A stretch of DNA of 64,000 nt. Origin: Frigoribacterium faeni (GTDB lineage: Bacteria > Actinomycetota > Actinomycetes > Actinomycetales > Microbacteriaceae). Where the stretch lies: NCBI RefSeq assembly GCF_007988805.1, contig NZ_BJUV01000002.1, forward strand, positions 1 to 64,000. The letters are read 5' to 3'. Shown in pieces: positions 33,416 through 42,645 of this stretch. Each line of letters begins with the position of its first letter. Position 1 is the first letter of the stretch. The notes beneath the pieces were generated by a model. It did no database searches, was not told where the DNA came from, and saw only the letters and a list, made by a program, of their open reading frames with translations. A program made the translations under genes and the position numbers.

Positions 33416-34195
33416 ATGTCCACACTCGAGATCCGCGACCTCAAGGTCAGCATCGACACCGACCAGGGCGTCAAGCCCATCCTCAAGGGCGTCGACCTCA
33501 CCATCAACGAGGGCGAGATCCACGCCGTCATGGGCCCCAACGGGTCCGGCAAGTCCACCCTCGCCTACACGATCGCCGGCCACCCCCGCTACAACGTCGA
33601 CGGGGGCTCCATCCTCCTCGACGGCCGCGAGGTGCTCGAGATGTCGGTCGACGAGCGCGCCAAGGCCGGTCTCTTCCTGGCCATGCAGTACCCCGTCGAG
33701 ATCCCGGGGGTCACGGTCGCCAACTTCCTCCGGACGGCGAAGACCGCCCTCGACGGTGAGGCGCCGGCGATCCGCAGCTGGGTCAAGGACCTCCGCACCC
33801 ACATGTCGGACCTCAAGATGGACCCGTCCTTCGCCGAGCGCAACGTCAACGAGGGCTTCTCGGGTGGCGAGAAGAAGCGTCACGAGATCATGCAGCTCGA
33901 GCTGCTCAAGCCGAAGTTCGCCGTCCTCGACGAGACCGACTCCGGACTCGACGTCGACGCGCTCAAGATCGTCTCCGAGGGCGTCAACCGCGCCAAGGCC
34001 AACACCGGCCTCGGACTCCTGATGATCACGCACTACACGCGCATCCTCCGCTACATCAAGCCGGACTTCGTCCACGTCTTCGTCGACGGCCACGTCGCCG
34101 AGCAGGGCGGCCCGGAGCTGGCCGACCGCCTCGAGGACGAGGGCTACGACCGTTACGTCACCGCGGCCGCCGAGGCCGCCGCGACGGTGAACTGA
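33416..34195 (+). CDS. sufC: Fe-S cluster assembly ATPase SufC
   Basis: A 259-residue ABC-type ATPase that drives the SufBCD scaffold. Walker A GPNGSGKST is at residues 40-48, the signature is FSGGEKKRHEI, and the Walker B is FAVLDETDSGLD. It starts 12 bases after the Rieske gene and is followed two bases later by the DUF59 gene. Confidence 0.97.
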   Translation: MSTLEIRDLKVSIDTDQGVKPILKGVDLTINEGEIHAVMGPNGSGKSTLAYTIAGHPRYNVDGGSILLDGREVLEMSVDERAKAGLFLAMQYPVEIPGVTVANFLRTAKTALDGEAPAIRSWVKDLRTHMSDLKMDPSFAERNVNEGFSGGEKKRHEIMQLELLKPKFAVLDETDSGLDVDALKIVSEGVNRAKANTGLGLLMITHYTRILRYIKPDFVHVFVDGHVAEQGGPELADRLEDEGYDRYVTAAAEAAATVN

Positions 34196-34197
34196 CC

Positions 34198-34530
34198 ATG
34201 GCCGTCGCACTCGCGCCCGAGAAGTTCGACGAGGTCGCCGAGGCCCTGAAGGAGGTCGTCGACCCCGAGCTCGGCGTCAACATCGTCGATCTGGGCCTGA
34301 TCTACGACCTGGCGATGGACGAGGAGCACGAGAACGCCCTCATCATCAGCATGACGTTGACCTCCGCGGGCTGCCCGCTTACCGACGTCATCGAGGGCGA
34401 CACGGCGAACGCCCTCGACGGGGTCGTCGACGCGTTCCGCATCAACTGGGTGTGGATGCCGCCGTGGGGTCCCGAGCGGATCACGGACGACGGGCGCGAC
34501 ATGATGCGCTCGATCGGCTTCTCGATCTGA
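34198..34530 (+). CDS. Metal-sulfur cluster assembly factor, MIP18/DUF59 (SufT-like)
   Basis: A 110-residue DUF59 protein. DPELGVNIVDLGLIYD is the family signature and the conserved Cys is in TSAGCPLTD. Related proteins (SufT) help with Fe-S protein maturation. In most actinobacterial suf operons it comes after sufS and sufU; here it follows sufC directly, with both missing. A strong terminator closes the operon 11 bases after the stop. Confidence 0.93.
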   Translation: MAVALAPEKFDEVAEALKEVVDPELGVNIVDLGLIYDLAMDEEHENALIISMTLTSAGCPLTDVIEGDTANALDGVVDAFRINWVWMPPWGPERITDDGRDMMRSIGFSI

Positions 34531-34541
34531 GCTCGCCGCGC

Positions 34542-34584
34542 ACGAGAGAACCCCCGACCGTCCTTCGGTCGGGGGTTCTCTCGT
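34542..34584. terminator. Terminator between suf operon and bioY
   Basis: A perfect 19-bp stem (34542-34560 with 34566-34584) and a tcctt loop, followed by tcggggg. It probably serves the suf operon; bioY converges on it from the other side. Confidence 0.9.
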
Positions 34585-34630
34585 CGGGGGAGTGGGGCCG
34601 AGGAGGCGCGGATCGCGCCCCCTCATCGGC

Positions 34631-35236
34631 TCACCGCCCGAGGCGGTCCAGTCCGCGCCAGGCCAGGGGCAGCGCGGCGGCGGCGATCAGCCATTTGGCG
34701 ACGCCGCCCACGATGAACGGGTAGAGGCCGGCGGCGAGCACGCTCTGCGGGTCGTTGGCGAAGCCGAGCTGACCGAGGACGACGGCGAGGTAGGGCAGGC
34801 CGACCACGAAGGGCACGAGACTCGCCGCGAAGAAGGCCGCCGCGGACAGGAGCCATCTCTTGTCCCAGTCGCGCTCCGACAGCCAGCCGATGAGGGCGGC
34901 CGCGAACACGAAGCCGATGACGAAGCCGAAGCTGGGCTTCAGCACGCTGAGCGGTCCGCCCGAGAACTCGGCGAAGATCGGCAGGCCGGCCAGGCCCAGG
35001 AGCATGTAGGTCAGCAGCGAGAGGGCCCCGCGCCGGGCGCCGAGGCTGGCACCGACGAGCATGACGCCGAGCGTCTGGCCCGTCACCGGGACCGGCCAGA
35101 GCGGCACCTGCACCTGCGCGAGCACCGACACGACGGCGACGCCGCCGAGCACGAGGGCGGCGTCGGTGGCCCGGCTCGAGGTCACGAGCCGGTCGGCGAG
35201 CACCGGCCGATTGGTCGATGCGGTGGCGTTCGTCAT
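34631..35236 (-). CDS. bioY: Biotin transporter BioY
   Basis: A 201-residue membrane protein with about six helices. The BioY signature is PLWPVPVTGQTLGVMLVGASLGARRG, and the Gly-rich GLAGLPIFAEFSGGP follows. It binds biotin as the S-component of an ECF transporter. No bioM/bioN ATPase or T-component lies nearby, so it either works alone or shares a distant ECF module. AGGAGA precedes the ATG, and TAAAAT at 35320-35325 on the minus strand is a likely -10. Confidence 0.93.
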   Translation of the reverse strand: MTNATASTNRPVLADRLVTSSRATDAALVLGGVAVVSVLAQVQVPLWPVPVTGQTLGVMLVGASLGARRGALSLLTYMLLGLAGLPIFAEFSGGPLSVLKPSFGFVIGFVFAAALIGWLSERDWDKRWLLSAAAFFAASLVPFVVGLPYLAVVLGQLGFANDPQSVLAAGLYPFIVGGVAKWLIAAAALPLAWRGLDRLGR

Positions 35237-35319
35237 GCAGTCTCCTAGAATGGGAAGGTTGATCGGCCTGAGGGCGGGTCGACGGCCATGCGCATGACCC
35301 CTCGCGACACGATGTGTTC

Positions 35320-35325
35320 ATTTTA
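35320..35325 (-). promoter_or_regulatory. -10 element (TAAAAT) of bioY
   Basis: An A/T-rich box on the minus strand 84 bases upstream of the bioY ATG, in otherwise GC-rich DNA. No -35 or biotin-regulator palindrome is evident. Confidence 0.4.
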
Positions 35326-35349
35326 GGGGCGACCCAACGGCGGGCGGCG

Positions 35350-35378
35350 TTGTGGACATCTCCCCAATCGATTGGACT
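35350..35378 (+). promoter_or_regulatory. Promoter of the ABC-F gene
   Basis: TTGTGG (35350-35355), 17 bases, then TGGACT (35373-35378), ending six bases before the GTG at 35385. The spacing supports a leaderless GTG start and argues against an upstream in-frame GTG at 35352, which lies within the -35 box. Confidence 0.5.
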
Positions 35379-35384
35379 TCTGCT

Positions 35385-36983
<1,599 letters not shown>

Positions 36984-37010
36984 GACCAGCCGACCGACCG
37001 GCCGACCACC

Positions 37011-37080
37011 ACGCCGCACCGCGTTCCGTCACCGGCACCGTGTCCCGACACGATGCCGGCCTCGGACCGCGGTGCGGCGT
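37011..37080. terminator. Large nested hairpin between ABC-F and SURF1 genes
   Basis: The outer arms acgccgcaccgcg (37011-37023) and cgcggtgcggcgt (37068-37080) pair perfectly. Inside, ccggca pairs with tgccgg and cgtgt with acacg around a cccg loop. It lies between two convergent genes, so termination in both directions is likely. Confidence 0.7.
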
Positions 37081-37097
37081 CGTCGTCCGGGGGAGAC

Positions 37098-37961
37098 TCA
37101 GCGAGGGACCGAGTCGAGGATGTCGTCCTCGACGTCGTTGTCGGACCGCGGCCTGGCGTCGCGTCGCCGACGCCGTTCGTCGTCACGCCCGTCGGTGTCG
37201 TCGAGCCCCTCCTCGGCGTCGGCCCGGCTGTTCCGCTGCTCCTGGCGGATCACGTAGAACAGGAAGAAGAAGGCCCCGGCCGCGAACATGATCCACTGCA
37301 CGAAGTACGACAGGTTGAGCCCGGTGTCGATCTCCGGCTCGGCGTACGTCACGGGTGCGGCCGCGGGAGATGGGTCCTCGGCCATGAGCTGGCCGTAGGC
37401 CGCGGTGTAGATCGCGCCGTCCACCTGCTTCTGGACCTCGCTGAGCTGGATCGTCGCGATCTGGTTCGTCCCCGCCACGGCGGTCCGGTCGCCCACGGCG
37501 GGCTCGCCGGGCTTCAGCCGGGCGGTCACGGTCACCTCGCCCACCGGGGGATCGGGGATCTCGTCGGGGGCGTCCTGGTCGTTGCCCGTCGGCACCCATC
37601 CCCGGTCGACCACGAACACGCCGCCCCTGTCGGTCTGGAACGGCACGAGGACGGCGAAGCCCGGCTGGCCGTTGTAGGGGCGGTTGCGCACGAGCAGCGT
37701 CTCGTCCACGAGGTACCGGCCCGTCATCTCGACCGGCTGCCACTCGTCGGCGGGGTCGTAGGAGTCGAGGGCCGGGAGCGCCTCGTCCAACGGCATGGCG
37801 GGGGCGTCGTACCGCTGCTCGAGCTGATGGACGACGGCCATCTTCTCCTCGTGGCGGTTCCACTGCCAGTTCGCGAGCATGCCGCAGATGATCGCGAACG
37901 CCACGACCACGCCCAGGTATCCGAGCCACTTCGAGGTCAGGACGGAGCGCCAGCCCGTCAC
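37098..37961 (-). CDS. SURF1 family cytochrome oxidase assembly protein
   Basis: A 287-residue SURF1 protein with a membrane helix at each end (about 13-32 and 217-240) and the conserved segments LANWQWNRHEEK, VRNRPYNGQPGFAVLVPF and VDRGWVP between them. SURF1 helps put haem A into cytochrome oxidase subunit I, in line with ctaA/ctaB nearby. The C-terminal 45 residues are highly charged (DDERRRRRDARPRSDNDVEDD). It overlaps the small upstream gene by four bases. Confidence 0.92.
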   Translation of the reverse strand: MTGWRSVLTSKWLGYLGVVVAFAIICGMLANWQWNRHEEKMAVVHQLEQRYDAPAMPLDEALPALDSYDPADEWQPVEMTGRYLVDETLLVRNRPYNGQPGFAVLVPFQTDRGGVFVVDRGWVPTGNDQDAPDEIPDPPVGEVTVTARLKPGEPAVGDRTAVAGTNQIATIQLSEVQKQVDGAIYTAAYGQLMAEDPSPAAAPVTYAEPEIDTGLNLSYFVQWIMFAAGAFFFLFYVIRQEQRNSRADAEEGLDDTDGRDDERRRRRDARPRSDNDVEDDILDSVPR

Positions 37962-38200
37962 AACGCCGCTCCGACGGACCCGACCGTCTCGCCTGCCGGC
38001 GTGACGACCACCGGGAAGTCCCTCGCGAGGAGGAACTCACGCAGGTAGTCGACGTGCTCGTCGCAGGCGGACCACACCTTGACCCGCTCGATGCCGTGGA
38101 TCTTCGGGTTCCGCCAGTTGACCCCGAACGTCGCGATCTCCGAGCAGCCGGCCCGAGAGCACTGGACGTCCGACGGCCCCGGGGCGCCCAGCCCGAGCAT
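37958..38200 (-). CDS. Small Cys/His protein between DUF3099 and SURF1 genes
   Basis: An 80-residue protein of unknown function. Cys14, Cys19, Cys46 and His49 (CxxxxC then CxxH) could form a small zinc or haem-related site. A compact conserved-looking core reads VNWRNPKIHGIERVKVW. It has no membrane helix. It overlaps DUF3099 by one base and SURF1 by four bases, so all three are translated together. The ATG at 38200 is chosen by this overlap; the frame is open upstream but then compositionally unlike protein. Confidence 0.7.
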   Translation of the reverse strand: MLGLGAPGPSDVQCSRAGCSEIATFGVNWRNPKIHGIERVKVWSACDEHVDYLREFLLARDFPVVVTPAGETVGSVGAAL

Positions 38201-38586
38201 CACGCCGCGGACCCGCGGTCGCGTCGGGCCGAGCCGTCGTCGCTGCTCGGCTCGTGCCAGCTGGGCGTGGCCGTCGGCGGCGACCAGGGCTGGTCGGGCG
38301 TGCGGTAGGCCTCGATGGTCCCGGGGCGCTCGACGTCCTGGCCGGGGTCGTGACCGACGTTGACCAGCACGACGGCGAAGTACGGGATGAGGACGGCGCC
38401 CGCGACGGGGAGGAGGGTCCACCAGCCCAAGGGGATGATGAAGCACAGCGCGATGCAGACGATGCGGATGCCCATCGCCACGAGGTAGCGCACCATGCGG
38501 GCATGACGGTCGTCCGCCGGCGAGGGCGGAAGCGAGGTGATCGGTTGCGATGTCTTCAATTCACTCACGGGCTCTGTCTGCGTCAC
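38200..38586 (-). CDS. DUF3099 membrane protein
   Basis: A 128-residue protein with two hydrophobic helices (about 33-55 and 57-78) after the conserved RHARMVRYLVAMGIRIVCI segment, characteristic of DUF3099. The C-terminal 50 residues are hydrophilic. Function unknown. It opens a three-gene unit ending in SURF1, which suggests a link to respiratory membrane assembly. A minus-strand TAAGAT at 38605-38610 is the likely -10. Confidence 0.82.
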   Translation of the reverse strand: MTQTEPVSELKTSQPITSLPPSPADDRHARMVRYLVAMGIRIVCIALCFIIPLGWWTLLPVAGAVLIPYFAVVLVNVGHDPGQDVERPGTIEAYRTPDQPWSPPTATPSWHEPSSDDGSARRDRGSAA

Positions 38587-38604
38587 GGTCGGGCGCCTCG
38601 GACG

Positions 38605-38633
38605 ATCTTAAGGCCTGTGCCCGACAGTAGGCT
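38605..38633. promoter_or_regulatory. Divergent promoters of DUF3099 and fabG genes
   Basis: TAAGAT on the minus strand (38605-38610) faces the DUF3099 gene and TAGGCT on the plus strand (38628-38633) faces fabG. The two -10 boxes are only 17 bases apart. fabG keeps a leader with a caaggaga ribosome site. Confidence 0.45.
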
Positions 38634-38686
38634 GGTGAACCGTCCGTCGACCGGACCTCGCACAACCCACCGCAAGGAGACCCCGA

Positions 38687-39397
38687 ATGACCACGCCCCG
38701 AACCGTCCTCGTCACCGGCGGCAACCGCGGGATCGGCTTCACGATCGCCGAGGAGTTCGTCGCCCAGGGGCACCGGGTCGCCGTGACGGCCCGCAGCGGC
38801 GAGGGCCCCGAGGGCTCGCTCACCGTCGTCGCCGACGTCACCGACGCGGCGTCGATCGATGCGGCGTTCAGCACCGTCGAGGCCGAGCTCGGCCCTGTCG
38901 AGGTCGTCGTCGCCAACGCCGGCATCACCAAGGACGTCCTGCTGCTCCGCATGTCCGAGGACGACTTCTCCTCGGTCGTCGACACCAACCTCGGAGGCGC
39001 GTTCCGCGTCGTGAAGCGAGCCGCCAAGGGCATGCTGAAGGCCCGATTCGGCCGCATCGTCCTCGTGTCGAGCGTGGTGGGCCTCTACGGCGGAGCGGGG
39101 CAGGCGAACTACGCCGCCTCCAAGAGCGCCCTCGTCGGCTTCGCCCGCTCGATCACCCGCGAGCTCGGCGCCCGCGGCATCACGGCGAACGTCGTCGCGC
39201 CCGGCTTCGTCGAGACCGACATGACCGCCGTCCTGCCCGAGCAGACGCAGGCCGACTACAAGAAGGCGATCCCCGCCGCGCGCTTCGGCACCGCGGCGGA
39301 GGTGGCCAAGACCGTCACCTGGCTCGCCGGCGACGACTCCGGCTACATCTCGGGCGCCGTCATCCCGGTCGACGGCGGCCTGGGCATGGGGCACTGA
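38687..39397 (+). CDS. fabG: 3-oxoacyl-ACP reductase FabG-like SDR
   Basis: A 236-residue classical SDR. TGGNRGIG (residues 10-17) binds NADPH, NAG is in VVANAGIT, and the catalytic Ser-Tyr-Lys are in VSSVVGLYGGAGQANYAASKSAL. PGFVETDMT after it is typical of FabG. It reduces beta-ketoacyl-ACP in fatty-acid elongation. The sequence resembles M. tuberculosis MabA/FabG1, but no inhA partner follows, so another SDR role cannot be excluded. Confidence 0.85.
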   Translation: MTTPRTVLVTGGNRGIGFTIAEEFVAQGHRVAVTARSGEGPEGSLTVVADVTDAASIDAAFSTVEAELGPVEVVVANAGITKDVLLLRMSEDDFSSVVDTNLGGAFRVVKRAAKGMLKARFGRIVLVSSVVGLYGGAGQANYAASKSALVGFARSITRELGARGITANVVAPGFVETDMTAVLPEQTQADYKKAIPAARFGTAAEVAKTVTWLAGDDSGYISGAVIPVDGGLGMGH

Positions 39398-39411
39398 CGA
39401 GACGGGACGAC

Positions 39412-39452
39412 GAGGAGGCGCGGCGCGGGCGGTCGGTCCGCGCCGCCTCCTC
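39412..39452. terminator. Terminator between fabG and serB
   Basis: The right arm ccgcgccgcctcctc (39438-39452) pairs with gaggaggc-ggcgcgg on the left with a two-base bulge. It lies between convergent genes and touches the serB stop. The left arm contains a copy of the CGAGGAGGCGCGG motif. Confidence 0.6.
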
Positions 39453-40097
39453 TCAGGGCCGGTCCGACAGGCCGACCAGGGCGAGCACCTGGGCGAGGTC
39501 CGGGTCCGAGACGACGACGTCGGCGACGGCGCGCACCGCGGGTTTGGCGTTGAACGCGACGGACAGACCCGCCACCCGCATCATCTCGAGATCGTTGGCG
39601 CCGTCGCCGACGGCGACGGTCTGCGCCAGGGGCACGTCGAACTCGGCCGCCCAGGAGGTCAACGAGTCCGCCTTGACCCGGGCGTCGACCACGGGACCGG
39701 TCGTCGCACCGGTCAGGCGCCCCGAGGCGACCTCGAGGCGGTTGGCCCGCCACCGGTCGAGACCCAGCTCCCGCGCCAGAGGATCCAGGATCTCGTCGAA
39801 ACCGCCCGAGACCACTGCGACCACACTGCCCTGAGCGTGCAGCCCGGATATCAGACGCTCGACGCCGCGGGTCAGCCGCAGTCGCGCGCGCACCTCGTCG
39901 AACACCGAGACCGGGAGCCCGGCGAGGGTCTCGACGCGGGCGGCCAGGCTGTCGGCGAAGTCGATCTCACCGGCCATGGCGCTGTGCGTGATGCGAGCGA
40001 CCTCGTCACGCGAACCGGCGGCCTCCGCCAGGAGCTCGATCACCTCGTCCTCGATCAGCGTGGAGTCGACGTCGAGGACGGTGAGGAAGCGCGGCAC
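39453..40097 (-). CDS. serB: Phosphoserine phosphatase
   Basis: A 214-residue HAD-superfamily SerB. The nucleophile motif is DVDSTLI (residues 9-15), the substrate Glu in EDEVIELLAE, motif II in VVSGGFDEIL, and motif III/IV in KADSL and VGDGANDLEMM. It makes serine from phosphoserine. It lacks the N-terminal ACT domains of the mycobacterial enzyme. The start is a GTG; a TAGTCT box on the minus strand (40104-40109) ends six bases before it, a leaderless arrangement. Confidence 0.94.
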   Translation of the reverse strand: MPRFLTVLDVDSTLIEDEVIELLAEAAGSRDEVARITHSAMAGEIDFADSLAARVETLAGLPVSVFDEVRARLRLTRGVERLISGLHAQGSVVAVVSGGFDEILDPLARELGLDRWRANRLEVASGRLTGATTGPVVDARVKADSLTSWAAEFDVPLAQTVAVGDGANDLEMMRVAGLSVAFNAKPAVRAVADVVVSDPDLAQVLALVGLSDRP

Positions 40098-40103
40098 AGG
40101 ACC

Positions 40104-40109
40104 AGACTA
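40104..40109 (-). promoter_or_regulatory. -10 element (TAGTCT) of serB
   Basis: TAGTCT on the minus strand is separated from the serB GTG by ggtcct only; there is no ribosome site. Confidence 0.5.
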
Positions 40110-40161
40110 CGGGTGCTGCACCGCACCTCCCGACGCTCCGTCACGGGAGGACGCGGGAGCG

Positions 40162-41403
40162 TCACTGGTCGACGCGGACGCCCTTGCCGACGACGGTGAT
40201 GCCCGACGGCGTCACCGTGAAGCCGCGTGCCCGGTCGGCCTCGTGGTCGACGCCGACGGTGGCGCCCTCGGCGATCACGACGTCCTTGTCGAGGATCGCC
40301 CGGTTCACCGTGGCACCGGGACCGATGTGGGCCCGCTCGAACACGACGGAGTCGACGACCTTCGAGCCGGAGTCGAGGGTGCACCACGGCCCCAGGACGC
40401 TCCGTTCGACGTGGGCTCCGGACAGCAGCGAGCCCAGCGACACGATCGAGTCGATCGTGGTGCCGAGGTTGCCGTGGCCGTCGCGCACGAACTTCGCCGG
40501 CGGCGAGTTGAGCTGCTGGCTGAAGATGGGCCAGGCGGTGTTGTAGAGGTTGAAGATCGGGAGCGCCGAGATGAGGTCCTGGTGAGCGTCGTAGAACGAG
40601 TCGATCGTTCCGACGTCGCGCCAGTAGTAGCGGTCGCGCTCGGTCGCTCCGGGGACCTCGTTGCGGTTCAGGTCGTAGACCGCCGCGTCGCCGCGCGACA
40701 CGAAGTCGGGGACGATGTCGCCGCCCATGTCGTGGTTGGAGTCGGTCTTCTCGCCGTCGCGGAGCACCGCGTCGATGAGGACGTCGGCGTCGAAGACGTA
40801 GTTGCCCATCGAGGCCAGGATCTCGTCGGGGGAGTCGGGGAGCCCGGTCGCGTCGGTCGGCTTCTCGAGGAACCGCCCGATCCTGGTCGGATCGTCCGGG
40901 TCGACCTCGATGACGCCGAACTGGTCGGCGAGCGAGATCGGCTGGCGGATGGCCGCCACCGTGACGCCGGCGCCCGAGGCGATGTGAGCGTCGATCATCT
41001 CAGCGAAGTCCATGCGGTACACGTGGTCGGCGCCCACCACGACGACGATGTCGGGCTTCTCGTCGCGGAGCAGGTTGAGGCTCTGCAGGATGGCGTCGGC
41101 GCTGCCGGAGAACCAGCGCTTGCCGAGCCGCTGCTGAGCGGGCACGGACGCGACGTACGCGCCGAGCAGGCCCTCGATCGACCAGGTCTGGGACACATGC
41201 CGGTCGAGGCTGTGCGACTTGTACTGGGTCAGGACGACGATCTGCCGGAGACCCGAGTTGATCAGGTTCGAGAGAGCGAAGTCGATGAGTCGGTAGTTGC
41301 CGCCGAACGGGACGGCGGGCTTGGCCCGGTCGGCCGTCAACGGCATCAGACGTTTGCCTTCGCCGCCGGCGAGGACGATGCCGAAGATCTTCTTTGATGC
41401 CAT
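40162..41403 (-). CDS. glgC: Glucose-1-phosphate adenylyltransferase
   Basis: A 413-residue ADP-glucose pyrophosphorylase, the committed step of glycogen synthesis. The nucleotidyltransferase motif is [19 protein letters not shown] (about 11-29), with substrate motifs [25 protein letters not shown] and FLEKPT. The C-terminal third is a left-handed beta-helix for oligomerisation and allostery. It is divergent from glgA with 47 bases between, the same arrangement as in M. tuberculosis (Rv1213/Rv1212c). Confidence 0.96.
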   Translation of the reverse strand: MASKKIFGIVLAGGEGKRLMPLTADRAKPAVPFGGNYRLIDFALSNLINSGLRQIVVLTQYKSHSLDRHVSQTWSIEGLLGAYVASVPAQQRLGKRWFSGSADAILQSLNLLRDEKPDIVVVVGADHVYRMDFAEMIDAHIASGAGVTVAAIRQPISLADQFGVIEVDPDDPTRIGRFLEKPTDATGLPDSPDEILASMGNYVFDADVLIDAVLRDGEKTDSNHDMGGDIVPDFVSRGDAAVYDLNRNEVPGATERDRYYWRDVGTIDSFYDAHQDLISALPIFNLYNTAWPIFSQQLNSPPAKFVRDGHGNLGTTIDSIVSLGSLLSGAHVERSVLGPWCTLDSGSKVVDSVVFERAHIGPGATVNRAILDKDVVIAEGATVGVDHEADRARGFTVTPSGITVVGKGVRVDQ

Positions 41404-41450
41404 GGGCCCAGAATGGCACGTTTCGCCGCCGCACGACTACGGTGACTCTC
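41404..41450. promoter_or_regulatory. Divergent glgC/glgA promoter region
   Basis: On the minus strand CATTCT (41410-41415) ends six bases before the glgC ATG; on the plus strand TACGGT (41438-41443) ends seven bases before the glgA GTG. Neither gene has a ribosome site, and each predicted -35 falls on the other gene's -10 zone. Confidence 0.45.
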
Positions 41451-42635
41451 GTGCGAGTCGATGTCATCACCAAGGAATATCCGCCGAACGTCTACGGAGG
41501 CGCCGGCGTCCACGTCGTCGAGCTCGTGAAGGCCCTCCGGGAGTCGATCGACGTGCGGGTCCGCGCCTTCGGCCGGGTCGACGACGAGGCGGGCACCACG
41601 GGATACCCCGACATCCCCGCGCTCGCGTCGGCCAACCCCACCCTCCGCACCCTCGGCACGGATCTGCTCGCCGCCCAGGACGTCGCGGGCGCCGACGTCG
41701 TGCACAGCCACACCTGGTACGCCAACGCGGCCGGCCAGCTGGCGCAGATGCTGCACGACGTCCCCCACGTCCTCACCGCCCACAGCCTCGAGCCGCTGCG
41801 CCCCTGGAAGGCCGAGCAGCTCGGCGGCGGGTACCGCGTCTCGAGCTGGATCGAGCGGCAGGCCTACGAGACCGCGGACGCCGTGATCGCCGTCAGCGAC
41901 GGGATGCGCCGGGACATCCTCCGCTCCTACCCCGGCATCGACGAGGCCAAGGTCAGCGTCGTCTACAACGGCATCGACCTCGACGCCTGGCAGCCCGTCC
42001 ACGACGACGAGATCGTGCGCGGCCTCGGCATCGATCCCGATCGCCCCTCGGTGGTGTTCGTCGGTCGGATCACGCGTCAGAAGGGTCTGCCCTACCTGCT
42101 CCGAGCAGCCCGACTGCTGCCCGCCGACGTGCAGCTCGTCCTCTGCGCCGGGGCCCCGGACACCCCCGAGATCATGGCCCAGGTCACGGGCCTCGTCCAC
42201 GAACTGCAGGAGGAACGCACGGGCGTGGTCTGGATCGACCGGATCCTGCCCCGCCGTGAGCTCAGCGCCGTCCTGACGTCCGCGACCACCTTCGTCTGCC
42301 CGTCCATCTACGAGCCCCTCGGCATCGTCAACCTCGAGGCCATGGCCTGCGGAGTGCCGGTCGTCGGGTCGGGCACCGGAGGGATCCCCGAGGTCGTCGC
42401 CGACGGCCTCACCGGCCGGATCGTCCCGCTCGACCAGGCCCAGGACGGGACGGGGACGCCGACCGACCCCGACCGGTTCGTCCGCGACCTCGCCGGCGTC
42501 CTCACCGACGTCGTGTCCGACCCCGGGCTCGCCGCCCTCATGGGTCGCGCGGGTCGCATGCGCGCCGAGGAGGAGTTCTCCTGGTCGCGGATCGCCGAGC
42601 GGACCCTCCAGGTCTACGCCGGTCTGCGTCGATAG
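41451..42635 (+). CDS. glgA: Glycogen synthase, Corynebacterium type (GlgA/GlgM)
   Basis: A 394-residue GT-B, family GT4 enzyme. The N-terminal VDVITKEYPPNVYGGAGVHV is the signature of the actinobacterial group, and the nucleotide-sugar site is in the C-half (FVGRITRQKGLPYLL, SIYEPLGIVNLEAMACG). In mycobacteria the equivalent enzyme (GlgM) mainly makes maltose-1-phosphate from ADP-glucose and glucose-1-phosphate. The GTG at 41451 is chosen over an upstream in-frame ATG because it matches the family start and the -10 spacing. Confidence 0.9.
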   Translation: MRVDVITKEYPPNVYGGAGVHVVELVKALRESIDVRVRAFGRVDDEAGTTGYPDIPALASANPTLRTLGTDLLAAQDVAGADVVHSHTWYANAAGQLAQMLHDVPHVLTAHSLEPLRPWKAEQLGGGYRVSSWIERQAYETADAVIAVSDGMRRDILRSYPGIDEAKVSVVYNGIDLDAWQPVHDDEIVRGLGIDPDRPSVVFVGRITRQKGLPYLLRAARLLPADVQLVLCAGAPDTPEIMAQVTGLVHELQEERTGVVWIDRILPRRELSAVLTSATTFVCPSIYEPLGIVNLEAMACGVPVVGSGTGGIPEVVADGLTGRIVPLDQAQDGTGTPTDPDRFVRDLAGVLTDVVSDPGLAALMGRAGRMRAEEEFSWSRIAERTLQVYAGLRR

Positions 42636-42645
42636 GCTGATGCGC

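Noticed and set aside
35352-35384. GTG at 35352 as start of the ABC-F gene
   Set aside because: It adds 11 residues not typical of the family and lies in the -35 box of the inferred promoter.
40132-40163. An 8-bp hairpin between glgC and serB as terminator
   Set aside because: The stem is short and overlaps the glgC stop, so I could not support it as a terminator.
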